Shown here piece by piece: positions 34,692 to 44,506 of a stretch of 64,000 nt of DNA. The stretch spans positions 682,001-746,000 of the forward strand of contig NZ_CP133548.1 in the NCBI RefSeq assembly GCF_031198435.1, given 5' to 3'. Origin of the DNA: Pleionea litopenaei (GTDB lineage: Bacteria; Pseudomonadota; Gammaproteobacteria; Enterobacterales; Kangiellaceae). Positions within the stretch are counted from its first letter, which is position 1; each line of letters begins with the position of its first letter. Under the pieces are notes generated by a model. The model had not been told where the DNA came from and searched no databases. It saw only the letters and a program-made list of their open reading frames with translations. Both the position numbers and the translations under genes were made by a program.

Positions 34692-37600
34692 TTAGGCAAT
34701 TCCTACCAGCAAACTATCTTCTTCTACTTTGTCGAACTGTTCTGCCATTAAACAACTTTCGGCATAATCTTGATAGACCTTTTCTTCGATGAACAAACGG
34801 AAGAGCTCAGGGTCTATGTGCCCTTCTAGCGCCATGTTGCGCATTATGAATAAAGATTGAGAAAGCGTCTTAGCTTTTTTGTAGGGCCGGTCTGAAGCTG
34901 TTAGCGCTTCAAAAATATCTGCTATAGCCATGATTTTCGCTGGAATTGAAAGCTGATCGCCAGTTAAACCACGCGGATAACCTCCTCCATTCATCTTTTC
35001 ATGATGACCACCGGCATATTCAGGTACTTTAGACAGTTCCTGAGGTAAAGGCAGAGTCTCTAACATTCGAATTGTGGTAATTATGTGCTCATTAATAATA
35101 AAACGGTCTTCATCCGTGAGCGTTCCCTTTTTAACACTTAAATTGTAAAGCTCGCCTAAATTCTGCTTAACCGCAGGGGCTTGTAAAGTAAATCCAAAGA
35201 CTTGGTACTTATCGCTACTATTTTCACGAATTTTTATGTGCTCCTCTCGATCTTGCAGTAAGCTTTCAATAGCTGGCGCATCAATTTTTGAAAAATCTTT
35301 AATAAATTCTTGTTCATCAGGGGAAAGACCAAGTCGATCATCTAAGTTCCTTACCCAGGTTCTCTTTGCAATAGACGTTAAGCGATCAATCTGCTCGTCA
35401 TCCATAAACTCACTACCAACATTACAACTAGCGACAAAAGCAAAGTCATCTTTGATCCGTTGGTGTTCTATTTCTAATTCACTTTTGTATCGCGAAACCT
35501 GATCGGGATTCTCCAATATTTTTTCGAAATACGAAATCTCAGCGTCGCGCCAAAGTACTTCAAATCGCATTCTTATCTCATGTATTCGATTATAAATCGA
35601 TTCTAATTTACTGCCTTTATCGACAATATGTTCTGGAGTGGTTATTTTCCCGCAATCATGTAACCAAGCGGCCACCTTAAATTCTCGCCACTCATCTCGA
35701 GAGCTAAATTGAAAGTTCTTTAAATTACCCTTGTTTGACTCACACGCTTTTTCTGCCAAAAGAAACGCGATCTTAGGGACGCGTTCGCAGTGGCCTCCTG
35801 TATAGGGAGACTTTTCATCGATTGCCTGCGCTATTAATCTAATAAAGGCATCCATTAGTTCTCTTTGAGCGACTTCATAGTCACAAATAGACTCAGAAAG
35901 GTTGACTAGCGATAAAGATAATTGATGTATTTCTCGAATAACCGTAGGTGTATGCTTTACCTTTTCAAACTCTCTTCTTCTAATTTTATTATTTTCATGT
36001 ACGAGTAAATTAATCGGTTTTACAATCGATGATACAGAAATCATAACAATCGGTATCAGTAGTAAAAGCAGTGCACACGTAATGCCGATAGCTATCCATA
36101 AGTCACGTTTAAAGGAAAACTCTGCTTCATCTTTTTCAACGAGCAATCCGATGAATTCTTTTCGGTTACTATCGATAAATCCGTCAATCTCATCGACAAA
36201 GGCATAATGTGCTCGTCCGTCGATTAACATAGAAAAAGAGGTGCCTTGTCGTGACGATTGCTTTGCGTAGTCTAGTAACTTTGCGCTAGGTAATTTTCCG
36301 GAGGTTAGCTGACTTTCGGTCGTACTATCTTTATCAGAAAATACTAACCAATGACTTCTTAATGAGTTCTTAACCTTATCATCCATTTGATGATAAGCCT
36401 TATTCAACAATGGAATTAACGGCTGGTGTTCTTTTCTCACTAAAAAATGCAGGGCGAATAACGATTGATTTAACGAATCAGATAAAACAGGCGAATAACT
36501 TAAGTTTTCAAGAAAAAAGTAATGTTCGTTATATTTTAAGACTGTTTTGTGATCAATAACCGCGTCTAACTTATCATCTCTAAGTAATTCAAGCGCACTC
36601 AAAGTGTCGTCAGTTTCTATAAACACTTCTTTCGGAAGAATTCGCTTTAAATATTGGGTGACCGCATAGCCTCTTTGTGCAGCAATTCTTAACCCTTGGA
36701 GATCGTCTATTCTGTTAATTTTATATCCTTTCCTTTGATCGGTGACTGCGACTATTTCTGGTAAAGTAATCGGAACACTAAAAGCACCAAACTCTTCTCT
36801 TTTGTTGGTTCGCATCATCGATAGCATTACATCTACCTTTCCATCGTAGAAAAGATCCATTAACTCTGGAAACTGGTACCCATTTACGAAGGTCAGCTCG
36901 ATTCCTAGTTGTGATGAAAGAATTTTAAGCAACTCAACACTATAGCCTCTAGGTGTACCACTCACCGTATACTCAAAAGGTGGATAGTCATTCATATTGG
37001 CGACTTTTAATGGCGGGAGCGATTTCAAGTAGCTCTTTTCGAAAGACGTTAATGGTATTTGGAGTTTAGGCGTTAATTTTGGCGTTTCTTTGCCTGAGTT
37101 GTAAGCAGTTATCATTCCATTCTCATCGAAGATAAACGATCGGCTAGTATTAGGAAACTGAGAGTTTCTTAGTAATTGGTCGAGACTCGATGTCAACGTG
37201 GTGGCCCCCACCACGGCGCCTTTGTCGGTACGAATTGAATAGCTTGTGCCCGGGCGTTGAATAAACTGGAATAAATAAGGCGGCTTCTTGGTAACTTTAT
37301 CGACAACCGCTTCTTCAAACCATGGGCGGTCACTTGCGAAATAATCACTTGCTTGATATTTTTCAAAGCGAACACTCAAATCGTCGTTAAGATACTGAGT
37401 GATACGAACTCTTTGTCCGTCAACATTGAGTATTTTTACCTTCACCCAACGATCGTTTGGAGCAGCCTGCCAAACCTCTCGTAGATTACTGGCGGCTTCT
37501 AAGTTGGAAACTTCTAAATAGTCGCCATTCGAAAACCCAATAAATAATGAAAAAATACCATTAGTCTCGTGCAGTAATTGAGCCATATCTTGAGCAAGTG

Positions 37601-37874
37601 GATGCGTTTTCTTAGGATGCAGGGCTTCATCGGTATTTCGATTATTCTTAAGCGAGAAGGCAAAGCTAATCCCCGTCTTCTCTAGCTCTAGCGACCTTTC
37701 AGAGGTGCGCTCAGCAATTTGATAAAATTGTTTCTCGGCAGCCAAACGGACAGATTTCATTCCAAAAAAATAATGTAATGACAACGACATGGCAGCGACT
37801 AACCCACAAACCAAGAAAAAGGTCGTCAGAATGGTCAGCCGAATGGTGATCCGCCGATTCTTTTTGTTATGCAT
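34692..37874 (-). CDS. Membrane sensor with Cache, SBP-like, HAMP and HD-GYP domains
   Basis: The product is about 1060 aa from the ATG at 37874; a GTG 33 nt upstream is an alternative. Order: TM helix, dCache-like periplasmic domain (about residues 50-280), a solute-binding domain of SBP_bac_3 type (LKVANMNDYPPFEYTVSGTPRGY onward), a second TM (WIAIGITCALLLLLIPIVMI), HAMP, then HD-GYP. The HD pair is in WLHDCGK and the GYP motif in HHEKMNGGGYPRGL, so c-di-GMP phosphodiesterase activity is likely. The spacing between HD and GYP motifs is much longer than in minimal domains and holds a helical insertion. The ligand is probably an amino acid or other small solute. Confidence 0.88.
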   Translation of the reverse strand: MHNKKNRRITIRLTILTTFFLVCGLVAAMSLSLHYFFGMKSVRLAAEKQFYQIAERTSERSLELEKTGISFAFSLKNNRNTDEALHPKKTHPLAQDMAQLLHETNGIFSLFIGFSNGDYLEVSNLEAASNLREVWQAAPNDRWVKVKILNVDGQRVRITQYLNDDLSVRFEKYQASDYFASDRPWFEEAVVDKVTKKPPYLFQFIQRPGTSYSIRTDKGAVVGATTLTSSLDQLLRNSQFPNTSRSFIFDENGMITAYNSGKETPKLTPKLQIPLTSFEKSYLKSLPPLKVANMNDYPPFEYTVSGTPRGYSVELLKILSSQLGIELTFVNGYQFPELMDLFYDGKVDVMLSMMRTNKREEFGAFSVPITLPEIVAVTDQRKGYKINRIDDLQGLRIAAQRGYAVTQYLKRILPKEVFIETDDTLSALELLRDDKLDAVIDHKTVLKYNEHYFFLENLSYSPVLSDSLNQSLFALHFLVRKEHQPLIPLLNKAYHQMDDKVKNSLRSHWLVFSDKDSTTESQLTSGKLPSAKLLDYAKQSSRQGTSFSMLIDGRAHYAFVDEIDGFIDSNRKEFIGLLVEKDEAEFSFKRDLWIAIGITCALLLLLIPIVMISVSSIVKPINLLVHENNKIRRREFEKVKHTPTVIREIHQLSLSLVNLSESICDYEVAQRELMDAFIRLIAQAIDEKSPYTGGHCERVPKIAFLLAEKACESNKGNLKNFQFSSRDEWREFKVAAWLHDCGKITTPEHIVDKGSKLESIYNRIHEIRMRFEVLWRDAEISYFEKILENPDQVSRYKSELEIEHQRIKDDFAFVASCNVGSEFMDDEQIDRLTSIAKRTWVRNLDDRLGLSPDEQEFIKDFSKIDAPAIESLLQDREEHIKIRENSSDKYQVFGFTLQAPAVKQNLGELYNLSVKKGTLTDEDRFIINEHIITTIRMLETLPLPQELSKVPEYAGGHHEKMNGGGYPRGLTGDQLSIPAKIMAIADIFEALTASDRPYKKAKTLSQSLFIMRNMALEGHIDPELFRLFIEEKVYQDYAESCLMAEQFDKVEEDSLLVGIA

Positions 37875-38020
37875 GGTGCGGTTTCCATCGTAAATTAATG
37901 ATTCCACAAGGAAATATTAGTTTAATTATGAAAGGAAACCCAATTTTTTCGAACGATAACCTTAGATAAAATCTCTACAAGAGTTGAGCTAATAGCGAGT
38001 TTTTAGTCTTAAGTATCAAT

Positions 38021-39298
38021 TTACGTTTGCATAGGGTTTGTCGATCGGTTTGGCGATTGGTTCGGCAGTGCCAAAGAGATTATCCATGTAATTGCAATAA
38101 ACCCTGCCGCTACCCATAAGCATAACTCAAGCCCATTAAGCTGAAATAGCCAGCCAGACAATACAGTCCCGATCAACCGCCCCATTGCATTAGCCATATA
38201 ATAGAATCCAACGTCCATAGAGACACCATCTCTTCTTGAATATTGAATAATCAAATAGCTGTGCAGCGAAGAATTGATAGCAAAGACAAAACCAAAAAGA
38301 ATTAATCCTGGAATTAACCAACTCCACAATGCTTGATGACTGGTGATCGCCAGAGAAAGCATTACCGCAAAAAGAATTCCTGACCAAATTAAAGCTTGGC
38401 GGCGTAATTGCTGAAACGGCACAGTACCCATTGGCAAATCATTTGACAGGCTCGGCTGTTGGCGCACTGGCTGCGTCAGCAAAGGAGCAACGCTTTGAAT
38501 AACGCCATAGCCAATAACCCATATCGCTAAGAAACTACCGACTTGCCAGTGATCCCATGAAAAATGCTGAGATAGAAAGATAGGAACCGCAATAACAAAC
38601 CAAACATCGCGAGCGCCAAATAAAAAACAACGCGCAGCAGAAAGAACGTTAACCGCTTTGGATTTCGAAAATATATCGGTGAATTTCGGCTTAAAGCTAG
38701 ATTGAGCGAGTTCACGTCTTAAGGTAAATAGACTGACTATCCATATCGTTGCAATAAGCAAGCACAGTAGTAAAATCGCGAACCAAAATCCTACGACCGC
38801 CAACAATAAGCCGCCAAGAAAAAAACCGACTCCTTTTAGCGCATTTTTAGAGCCGGTTAAAAATGCTATCCAACGAAAAAGTTGTTGATTTTTATTTTCT
38901 GGAATAAGAACTTTAATGGCACTTTTGGCACTCATTTTATTCAGATCTTTTGCGATACCAGAAAGTGCTTGAGCGATCATGGCCCAAATAACGGATAACC
39001 AACTATTAGGAACCAGAAGCATACTCAGTGCTATTACTTGTATCGCTAACCCTATATTCATGGTTTTATTCAGACCTAGTCTTGCGCCTAACCAGCCACC
39101 AACTAGGTTTGTTACAACACCAAAGAACTCATAAAATAGAAAAAGCGATGCAATTTGCAACGGACTGTAGTCTAAGCCATAGAAATAGAGCACCACTAGC
39201 ATTCTTAGTGCGCCATCGGTCAGCGTAAAACACCAGTAATTAATGGTGATCATCAAATATTGACGCAGTGCATCTCTATCAGAAGAAAAACGAGTCAT
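38021..39298 (-). CDS. arsJ: ArsJ organoarsenical efflux permease (MFS)
   Basis: The 425-aa major-facilitator protein has about 11-12 hydrophobic segments. It lies 7 bp after a GAPDH gene that follows an arsR gene. This order is the signature of the arsJ system: the dehydrogenase forms 1-arseno-3-phosphoglycerate from arsenate and ArsJ exports it. The compound then breaks down outside and frees arsenate. The assignment rests on gene order plus MFS character (GLDYSPLQIASLFLFYEFFG near the N-terminus). It is probably induced by arsenic through the upstream ArsR. Confidence 0.9.
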   Translation of the reverse strand: MTRFSSDRDALRQYLMITINYWCFTLTDGALRMLVVLYFYGLDYSPLQIASLFLFYEFFGVVTNLVGGWLGARLGLNKTMNIGLAIQVIALSMLLVPNSWLSVIWAMIAQALSGIAKDLNKMSAKSAIKVLIPENKNQQLFRWIAFLTGSKNALKGVGFFLGGLLLAVVGFWFAILLLCLLIATIWIVSLFTLRRELAQSSFKPKFTDIFSKSKAVNVLSAARCFLFGARDVWFVIAVPIFLSQHFSWDHWQVGSFLAIWVIGYGVIQSVAPLLTQPVRQQPSLSNDLPMGTVPFQQLRRQALIWSGILFAVMLSLAITSHQALWSWLIPGLILFGFVFAINSSLHSYLIIQYSRRDGVSMDVGFYYMANAMGRLIGTVLSGWLFQLNGLELCLWVAAGFIAITWIISLALPNQSPNRSTNPMQT

Positions 39299-39305
39299 TA
39301 ATCGA

Positions 39306-40313
39306 TTACAAGCCTTGTTCGATAATCATTTCTGCCAATTCTACCGTACGATTTATGTAACCCCACTCATTGTCATACCACAAATAAATTTTCACTTGTG
39401 AATCATTCACTACCATTGTAGACAAAGCATCGACAATGCTTGACCGTGGATCGGTCTTGTAATCGATCGACACGAGTGGACGAACTTCATAACCTAAAAT
39501 ATCTTTTAAGTAAGTCGATGACGCTTCTTCAAAGAAACGGTTGACCTCTTCAACGGTTGTTTTTCTTTCCATTTCAAAAACACAGTCAGTTAACGAAGCA
39601 TTCGCTAGAGGTACTCGAATGGCATGACCATTAAGACGCCCTTTCAATTCAGGGAATATATGGGTGATTGCAGTAGCCGATCCTGTCGTCGTAGGAATTA
39701 AACTCATTCCACAGGCTCTTGCTCGCCTTAAATCTTTATGAGGCGCATCAAGAATCGTTTGAGTGTTCGTTAAGTCATGAACCGTGGTAATGCTGCCATG
39801 TTTTATTCCTATTTTTTCATGCAACACTTTAACTGCGGGTGCTATACAATTAGTGGTACATGAAGCAGCGGTGACGATTGTGTGAAGCTCTTTACAATAC
39901 TCATGTTGATTGACTCCCATCACAACGTTAAGCACGCCCTCTTCTTTAACCGGCGCGGTCACTACGACTCGTTTTACGCCTTGATTTAGATACCCTTCTA
40001 ATTGTGCTTTGGTTTTAAATTTGCCGGACGCCTCGATGACTAAATCACAATGACTCCAGTCATTTTCTTCTATGGTTTTAAATTGAGAGCATTCAATCCT
40101 TTGTTCTTCGACAATCAATGTCGAGTCTTTTGCAGCGACTTGTCTTTGCCACTGACCATGAACGGAGTCAAAGTTAATGAGATGAGCAAAGGTTTCGGCA
40201 TCACCAGCCGGATCGTTAACTTTTATAACTTCGATTTCTGAATTATCGAAAAGTCGACGAAAGCACAGTCTGCCCATTCTTCCGAAACCGTTGATTCCTA
40301 TCTTTATTTTCAT
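39306..40313 (-). CDS. ArsJ-associated glyceraldehyde-3-phosphate dehydrogenase
   Basis: The product is 335 aa from [14 protein letters not shown]; an in-frame GTG 9 nt upstream is possible. It has the NAD-binding loop [11 protein letters not shown], catalytic Cys in [11 protein letters not shown], His in [10 protein letters not shown] and the closing WYDNEWGY motif. In this operon it uses arsenate in place of phosphate to make 1-arseno-3-phosphoglycerate for ArsJ. The housekeeping gapA is expected elsewhere in the genome. It lies between arsR (18-27 bp) and arsJ (7 bp). Confidence 0.93.
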   Translation of the reverse strand: MKIKIGINGFGRMGRLCFRRLFDNSEIEVIKVNDPAGDAETFAHLINFDSVHGQWQRQVAAKDSTLIVEEQRIECSQFKTIEENDWSHCDLVIEASGKFKTKAQLEGYLNQGVKRVVVTAPVKEEGVLNVVMGVNQHEYCKELHTIVTAASCTTNCIAPAVKVLHEKIGIKHGSITTVHDLTNTQTILDAPHKDLRRARACGMSLIPTTTGSATAITHIFPELKGRLNGHAIRVPLANASLTDCVFEMERKTTVEEVNRFFEEASSTYLKDILGYEVRPLVSIDYKTDPRSSIVDALSTMVVNDSQVKIYLWYDNEWGYINRTVELAEMIIEQGL

Positions 40314-40340
40314 ATCAGACACTCGTAACTAATGATTCAA

Positions 40341-40751
40341 TTAACCACACAACCGACCTGCTCTTTCCGGCCGATTGCCCATTTTCTGCAGACGTTCAAG
40401 TGCGCCTTGCAACGTCACGGCAAAACTAGCATCGACCTCCACTGTACTGGCTCCAAGAACGCCCTGTAACAGATCGTACAACCAAGTAGGTAATCCATCT
40501 ATTAACCGATAGTAGACCCACTGGCCGCGGCGCATATCATTAAGCAAACCAGATTTCTTTAATATCGCTAGATGGCGGGAAACTTTCGGCTGACTAACGC
40601 CCAAAGCATGAGTAAATTCGCAGACACAAAGCTCAGACTCTTTTAACACCAGCCATAGGATCGCTAATCGAGTAGGATCAGATACTGCCTTAACAACTTT
40701 TAATGTTTCTTGCATTTCTAACGAATGATCCATTTTCTCGCTGTTGTTCAA
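40341..40751 (-). CDS. arsR: ArsR-family arsenic-responsive repressor
   Basis: The product is 136 aa from a TTG at 40751 (AGGT 6 nt upstream) or 130 aa from the ATG at 40733. The winged helix-turn-helix has the As(III)-binding ELCVCEF motif at the start of helix 3, and the recognition region reads LGVSQPKVSRHLAILKKSGL. It represses its own operon and leaves DNA when As(III) binds. The palindrome at 40797-40818 lies just upstream and is a good operator candidate. Confidence 0.92.
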   Translation of the reverse strand: MNNSEKMDHSLEMQETLKVVKAVSDPTRLAILWLVLKESELCVCEFTHALGVSQPKVSRHLAILKKSGLLNDMRRGQWVYYRLIDGLPTWLYDLLQGVLGASTVEVDASFAVTLQGALERLQKMGNRPERAGRLCG

Positions 40752-40796
40752 GAGTTACCTTAGCTTTACTTTGATTCATAGACTATTTGAAGGCTT

Positions 40797-40818
40797 TATA
40801 TATGGATATCCATATATA
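40797..40818. promoter_or_regulatory. 22-bp perfect palindrome, likely ArsR operator
   Basis: The sequence centres on ATGGATATCCAT with TATA-type arms and is its own reverse complement over 22 bp. It lies 46 bp upstream of the arsR start, where the promoter should be. Confidence 0.65.
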
Positions 40819-40919
40819 TTCAAGCAAAACTTAAGCGCCGTGCTCTGATAATTTAGATGACATCTAAAAATCGCTTACATACATGATTTGCGGTTCAAAT
40901 ATAATTAACGTTTAACGGC

Positions 40920-41474
40920 TTACTCTGTATTGGATGATTTGTCTTTATTGAATATTTGACGCTTTTGAGTCGGAGCAAGCTCAGTGGGAGTGACTTCGTA
41001 AGCTTGTAACTTACCTTCATCAGAAACTCTCGCTTTAAATTCGACTTTTTGCTGTTTAATCAAATACTTAAAGCCATCAAGTTGAATTTCTGAGTAATGA
41101 AAAAAAGCAGGTACTTTGAACTCTTCAGCTCTGATGAAGCCGTAGCCTTTTTCTCGATAGTAGTTCTGCACAATACCTTGATAAACCTTCCCTTCTTCAA
41201 CCTCAGGTACATACCCTTCTAAATGATCGTCATTTTGCTTCTTTTGAAAATGATTATCATTACCATGATTATGTCGAGCTCTTTGCTGATTTGGTCGATT
41301 TTTTTTCGGCTTGTTTTGGTATTGTGGATTACCTTCAGAATAGTTTTCTGAATAATGGTCAGAGTATTCAGCCGTATTACCCGATTGGCCAGCATTCGAT
41401 TTTTTCTTTCGATTAGGATGATCATTTTTACGTCGCTTTTTATTAGCGACCATAAATTCGTGACTCGTTAACAT
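40920..41474 (-). CDS. Cold-shock-domain protein with basic low-complexity N-terminus
   Basis: The product is 184 aa, or 177 aa from the MVANKKRR start. The N-terminal half is rich in Asn, Lys, Arg, Tyr and His (NKPKKNRPNQQRARHNHGND) and probably disordered. A cold-shock domain covers about residues 95-165, with both RNA-binding motifs: KGYGFIR (RNP1-like) and AFFHYSEI (RNP2-like). It probably binds single-stranded RNA or DNA as a chaperone. It is larger than CspA-type proteins (about 70 aa). Which start is used is unclear, as neither has a strong ribosome site. Confidence 0.8.
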   Translation of the reverse strand: MLTSHEFMVANKKRRKNDHPNRKKKSNAGQSGNTAEYSDHYSENYSEGNPQYQNKPKKNRPNQQRARHNHGNDNHFQKKQNDDHLEGYVPEVEEGKVYQGIVQNYYREKGYGFIRAEEFKVPAFFHYSEIQLDGFKYLIKQQKVEFKARVSDEGKLQAYEVTPTELAPTQKRQIFNKDKSSNTE

Positions 41475-41814
41475 AGTCTTATAGGTTCCGACCTGAAAGT
41501 GATTAAGTGAAGTAACGTCTAGGTATATACCCTAAGTTTAAGTCCTCAATTAGAATTTATCAATTTTTGAGCGGTTTTATTATTTATAACCAGTGTGAAT
41601 ATTGATATTGTGTTTCCCTAAAAATCAACAATACCGATTAAAATGAGTTTCACAACTTGAACGTGTAATGACAGTTAAGAGTCTGTCGAATTATCGTAGT
41701 TCCGTTATACAACTTCATTTACAAAAAAGCAGAGGCATCTAGATAACTTCCTTTTACACAATAACATATTAGATTATACTAATTTAGAGCACTTCACTTT
41801 TTAGACGTAAAATC
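41475..41814. promoter_or_regulatory. Intergenic region with a BigR-type operator
   Basis: This 340-bp divergent gap lies between the cold-shock-domain gene and the ArsR-type repressor gene. ATTAGATTATACTAAT at 41768-41783 is an inverted repeat (ATTAG/CTAAT) placed 31 bp before the repressor ATG. Two close relatives lie at 47058 and 47090. I see nothing else clear in the gap. Confidence 0.7.
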
Positions 41815-42129
41815 ATGACAAAACCGACTGAAGCAAACAATCGTTTAGATCTACAACAACATGCAGCTGAGGCAAGCCGTTTGTTAAAAGCGTTAAGTAA
41901 CGAAAGTCGACTACTCATACTTTGTTTGTTAAGTCAGGGTGAAATGTCAGTAACAGAATTAAATGAGAAAGTGACTATCAGTCAATCGGCCCTTTCACAA
42001 CACCTAGCGGTTTTAAGAAACGACCATCTAGTTGAAACACGCCGAGAATCGCAAACTATTTACTACTCGATTGCGAAAGGCCCGGCAGCGCAAATTATCA
42101 ATACGCTGCACGGTATCTATTGTCCTTAA
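41815..42129 (+). CDS. BigR/SqrR/YgaV-like sulfide-responsive ArsR-family repressor
   Basis: The 104-aa winged helix protein lacks the arsenic CVC motif. It has instead one Cys in helix 2 (RLLILCLLSQGE) and one near the C-terminus (LHGIYCP). Those are the positions of the cysteine pair in BigR/SqrR that forms a polysulfide bridge with reactive sulfur species. The recognition helix is in ISQSALSQHLAVLRND. It stands 3 bp from, and convergent to, the DUF2892 gene. The operator-like repeat before its own gene recurs before the MMPL operon and the rhodanese gene, so it probably controls all of them. Confidence 0.8.
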   Translation: MTKPTEANNRLDLQQHAAEASRLLKALSNESRLLILCLLSQGEMSVTELNEKVTISQSALSQHLAVLRNDHLVETRRESQTIYYSIAKGPAAQIINTLHGIYCP

Positions 42130-42131
42130 TC

Positions 42132-42353
42132 TTATGGGTTTTGTTGCAAAGCGATCTCTCGCTCAGTTTTAACTTTAAAAACTTTTCTAAACACGATAGT
42201 CGCAGGACAAAAACCTGTAAACGATTGTTGAAACAAATTTGCTCCAATAAATACCGTGAACCAGATAAACCCGGGATGTACCCATTGAGTCAAAGCGACT
42301 GATAGTAACACCATAAAACCCGCAAACGCGGTTAAAACTCGTTCTGCAGACAT
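42132..42353 (-). CDS. DUF2892 (YgaP-like) inner membrane protein
   Basis: The product is 73 aa from the ATG at 42353, with ribosome site GAGAGGTG; a longer frame upstream overlaps the previous gene and is not used. There are two TM helices (LTAFAGFMVLLSVALT and FIWFTVFIGANLFQQSF) and the family box FTGFCPATIVFRK with one Cys. Such domains are often fused to or near rhodaneses (as in YgaP) in sulfur handling. It is the last gene of the minus-strand operon. Confidence 0.85.
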   Translation of the reverse strand: MSAERVLTAFAGFMVLLSVALTQWVHPGFIWFTVFIGANLFQQSFTGFCPATIVFRKVFKVKTEREIALQQNP

Positions 42354-42363
42354 AAAACACCTC

Positions 42364-43680
42364 TCAATAATTGTAACGGAGTCGAACAAAAACCTGACTG
42401 TTCTCTTGGAACTGTCCCCAAAAACTAAAATCATTCTCTCCACCGAACCAATAAACACCACCTGAAAGACTTAAATCATCGCTATACCGGAAGCTGCTAC
42501 TGAGTCTAAGGTGATAATCTTTATCATCAGGCGAGTAAAATACGAACAAAGAGTTCATTAATTTTTGTTGCATAGCTTGATGAGTTACTCGAGCAGTTAG
42601 AAGTTTATGAACCTCAGCCTGCTCTTGCGAAGGCACTGCGCTGTTCGCAATAAGAGCCTGGTAATCATGAGTTTTATCTAATACCAATTGAAACGATCCG
42701 GTTACATTAGTCATTAATTCATGCTCAAACCCTAACAACAACTTAAATTGGTCATTTGGAATCATTGGATTTGTGCCGTTAGCATCATCAAGGCTGTTGT
42801 ATGAACCCAGTTCAACAGAACCTATACCACCTGCAATGGGTGCTCGAACACTCGCCCCTAACACCTCTAGTCGAGGAAAAAAAGGAACGCCCAAGGCATT
42901 GGTGCCCTTTGGCGTCTTGTGGAAACCTGAGTAGGTATAAAATGCCCACTCTAATCCGTCTATCTTTCCATAAATTCTAGTTGCCAACTCATCATCACTA
43001 GACAAGGGTTTCGCTACCGGAAATAGCTCTGGCTGAACAATACCAAAACCGGGATAATAAAAACTAAGACGCTCACCGTTGATATAGTTATCTGAGTCGA
43101 ACTCAGGTGAATAGACTAAATTGAAACTTACTTTCTCGCCAAACCAAGAGAGCTTCATGGCATCAGAAGGTGCTTTTAAATACTCATCGTCTCTACCAAC
43201 AAAAAATGACTGCCAATCTTTTGGAAATAGATCATTGATAAACACTAAATCTCCGGTACCCCAGGTAAGAATTTGCCGCCCGACCTTTAACTCAAAATTA
43301 TTTCCAATTGGTATCAAAGCGTTCGCTTCTCGTACATGAGCATCCCACCCTTTTTCTACAATCCCGTCGTAAAAGAAATCACCCTTAAATTCAAATTGCG
43401 TCGTACTTAACGTATCTTTCCACTCAATGCGACCACGTAGCTCTTGCAAAGCATCGCGATTACCAACATCAGCATCAACTTTTCTCGACAAGGCCGCTTC
43501 TATAAATCCATGAAACAGACTCTCTTTACTCGACTCATCCCAAGTATCTCCCCACTCGCTATCTCCCCACTCGGATTCAGCGCTATTTTCATTGTTTAAT
43601 GCCACGGTTTCTTGCGAAACCGTTAGCGTTAAAAGTACTGCAATAGCAATTGGTAAGTTATTAACTATCGAGAATCGCAT
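42364..43680 (-). CDS. Outer-membrane beta-barrel protein of the MMPL operon
   Basis: The 438-aa protein has a signal peptide (IAIAVLLTLTVSQETVA), a short acidic repeat (SEWGDSEWGDTW), then alternating strands and a terminal aromatic (FVRLRYNY), as in outer-membrane barrels. It is similar in style to DUF1302-type porins that accompany MMPL exporters and LolA-like proteins. It lies 1 bp after the LolA-like gene and 10 bp before the DUF2892 gene. It may be the outer-membrane exit or acceptor for the exported substrate. Confidence 0.7.
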   Translation of the reverse strand: MRFSIVNNLPIAIAVLLTLTVSQETVALNNENSAESEWGDSEWGDTWDESSKESLFHGFIEAALSRKVDADVGNRDALQELRGRIEWKDTLSTTQFEFKGDFFYDGIVEKGWDAHVREANALIPIGNNFELKVGRQILTWGTGDLVFINDLFPKDWQSFFVGRDDEYLKAPSDAMKLSWFGEKVSFNLVYSPEFDSDNYINGERLSFYYPGFGIVQPELFPVAKPLSSDDELATRIYGKIDGLEWAFYTYSGFHKTPKGTNALGVPFFPRLEVLGASVRAPIAGGIGSVELGSYNSLDDANGTNPMIPNDQFKLLLGFEHELMTNVTGSFQLVLDKTHDYQALIANSAVPSQEQAEVHKLLTARVTHQAMQQKLMNSLFVFYSPDDKDYHLRLSSSFRYSDDLSLSGGVYWFGGENDFSFWGQFQENSQVFVRLRYNY

Positions 43681-43681
43681 T

Positions 43682-44488
43682 CTACTGTCTCTTTAACCAT
43701 TGAGCAGGAGGATTTCTTAATGAACGTTCACTAAATACACTCTCGGGTACTCCCAAGTCATATTTCATGAATGCAAATTGCATTAAGGTATAGCCATTTA
43801 GTTTATGGTCCGTGATTTTTGACTCAATTACAGTAGGAAAGCCTTGAATAACTTCAACCTTTTGAACTTCTACTGAACGTATTAAATGATCACTTGAATC
43901 GAAGTACTTAATCTCCATAGGCAAAAATGTTTCTTTATCTATTTTAGTTGTATAGTACTTAAACTCTACGGATTCAGGATTTTTTGGACGATGTTTTAAC
44001 TGATAAAACTTATCATCTTGTCCAGTTAACTCATGAATATCTTCTGAAGGCGGTCTTCCAGAAACATCTTCGTAGTAATAATGAGATCCTACAAAACTGG
44101 TGCGTTTATCCCCCGCCGAAATACGTTTTACCAAATCTAGTCCGGGTAAATATAACCATCGATCATCATCTGCTTTAGGGTGTTTATTCACTAGAAAACT
44201 GGTTCCGCTTACATCTGAGGGCCGACTAAAAACAACGAGAAAGTTTTGGTCATCACCATCGATTACATCTTGGCGCAAAATCACAAACTGTCGTAGTTGA
44301 GTGCGACCTTGTGCATCAACAATTTTCATTCGCGCATCACTGCGCCCGTCTTTGCCGGCATAATAAGAGGCTAAGTTTGCCTTCTCAACGATAGCATCGG
44401 CAGTCAAGCTCTCGCTAAAACCACTTATACTACCAGCAAGCAAGGTTATAACGGACGTGAGTTTTAACCATTTAGAAAACTGATTCAT
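43682..44488 (-). CDS. LolA-like outer-membrane lipoprotein-sorting protein
   Basis: The product is 268 aa from the ATG at 44488, preceded by CGGAGAAAC; an in-frame TTG upstream is less likely. A signal peptide (WLKLTSVITLLAGSISGFS) is followed by a LolA/LolB-like half-barrel: DARMKIVDAQGRTQLRQFVILR, FLVVFSRPSDVSGTSFLV, RWLYLPGLDLVKRISAGDK. Proteins of this type carry lipids in the periplasm between an MMPL exporter and the outer membrane. It is between the exporter (18 bp) and the barrel gene (1 bp). Confidence 0.85.
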   Translation of the reverse strand: MNQFSKWLKLTSVITLLAGSISGFSESLTADAIVEKANLASYYAGKDGRSDARMKIVDAQGRTQLRQFVILRQDVIDGDDQNFLVVFSRPSDVSGTSFLVNKHPKADDDRWLYLPGLDLVKRISAGDKRTSFVGSHYYYEDVSGRPPSEDIHELTGQDDKFYQLKHRPKNPESVEFKYYTTKIDKETFLPMEIKYFDSSDHLIRSVEVQKVEVIQGFPTVIESKITDHKLNGYTLMQFAFMKYDLGVPESVFSERSLRNPPAQWLKRQ

Positions 44489-44506
44489 ATTGTTTCTCCG
44501 TCTCAA

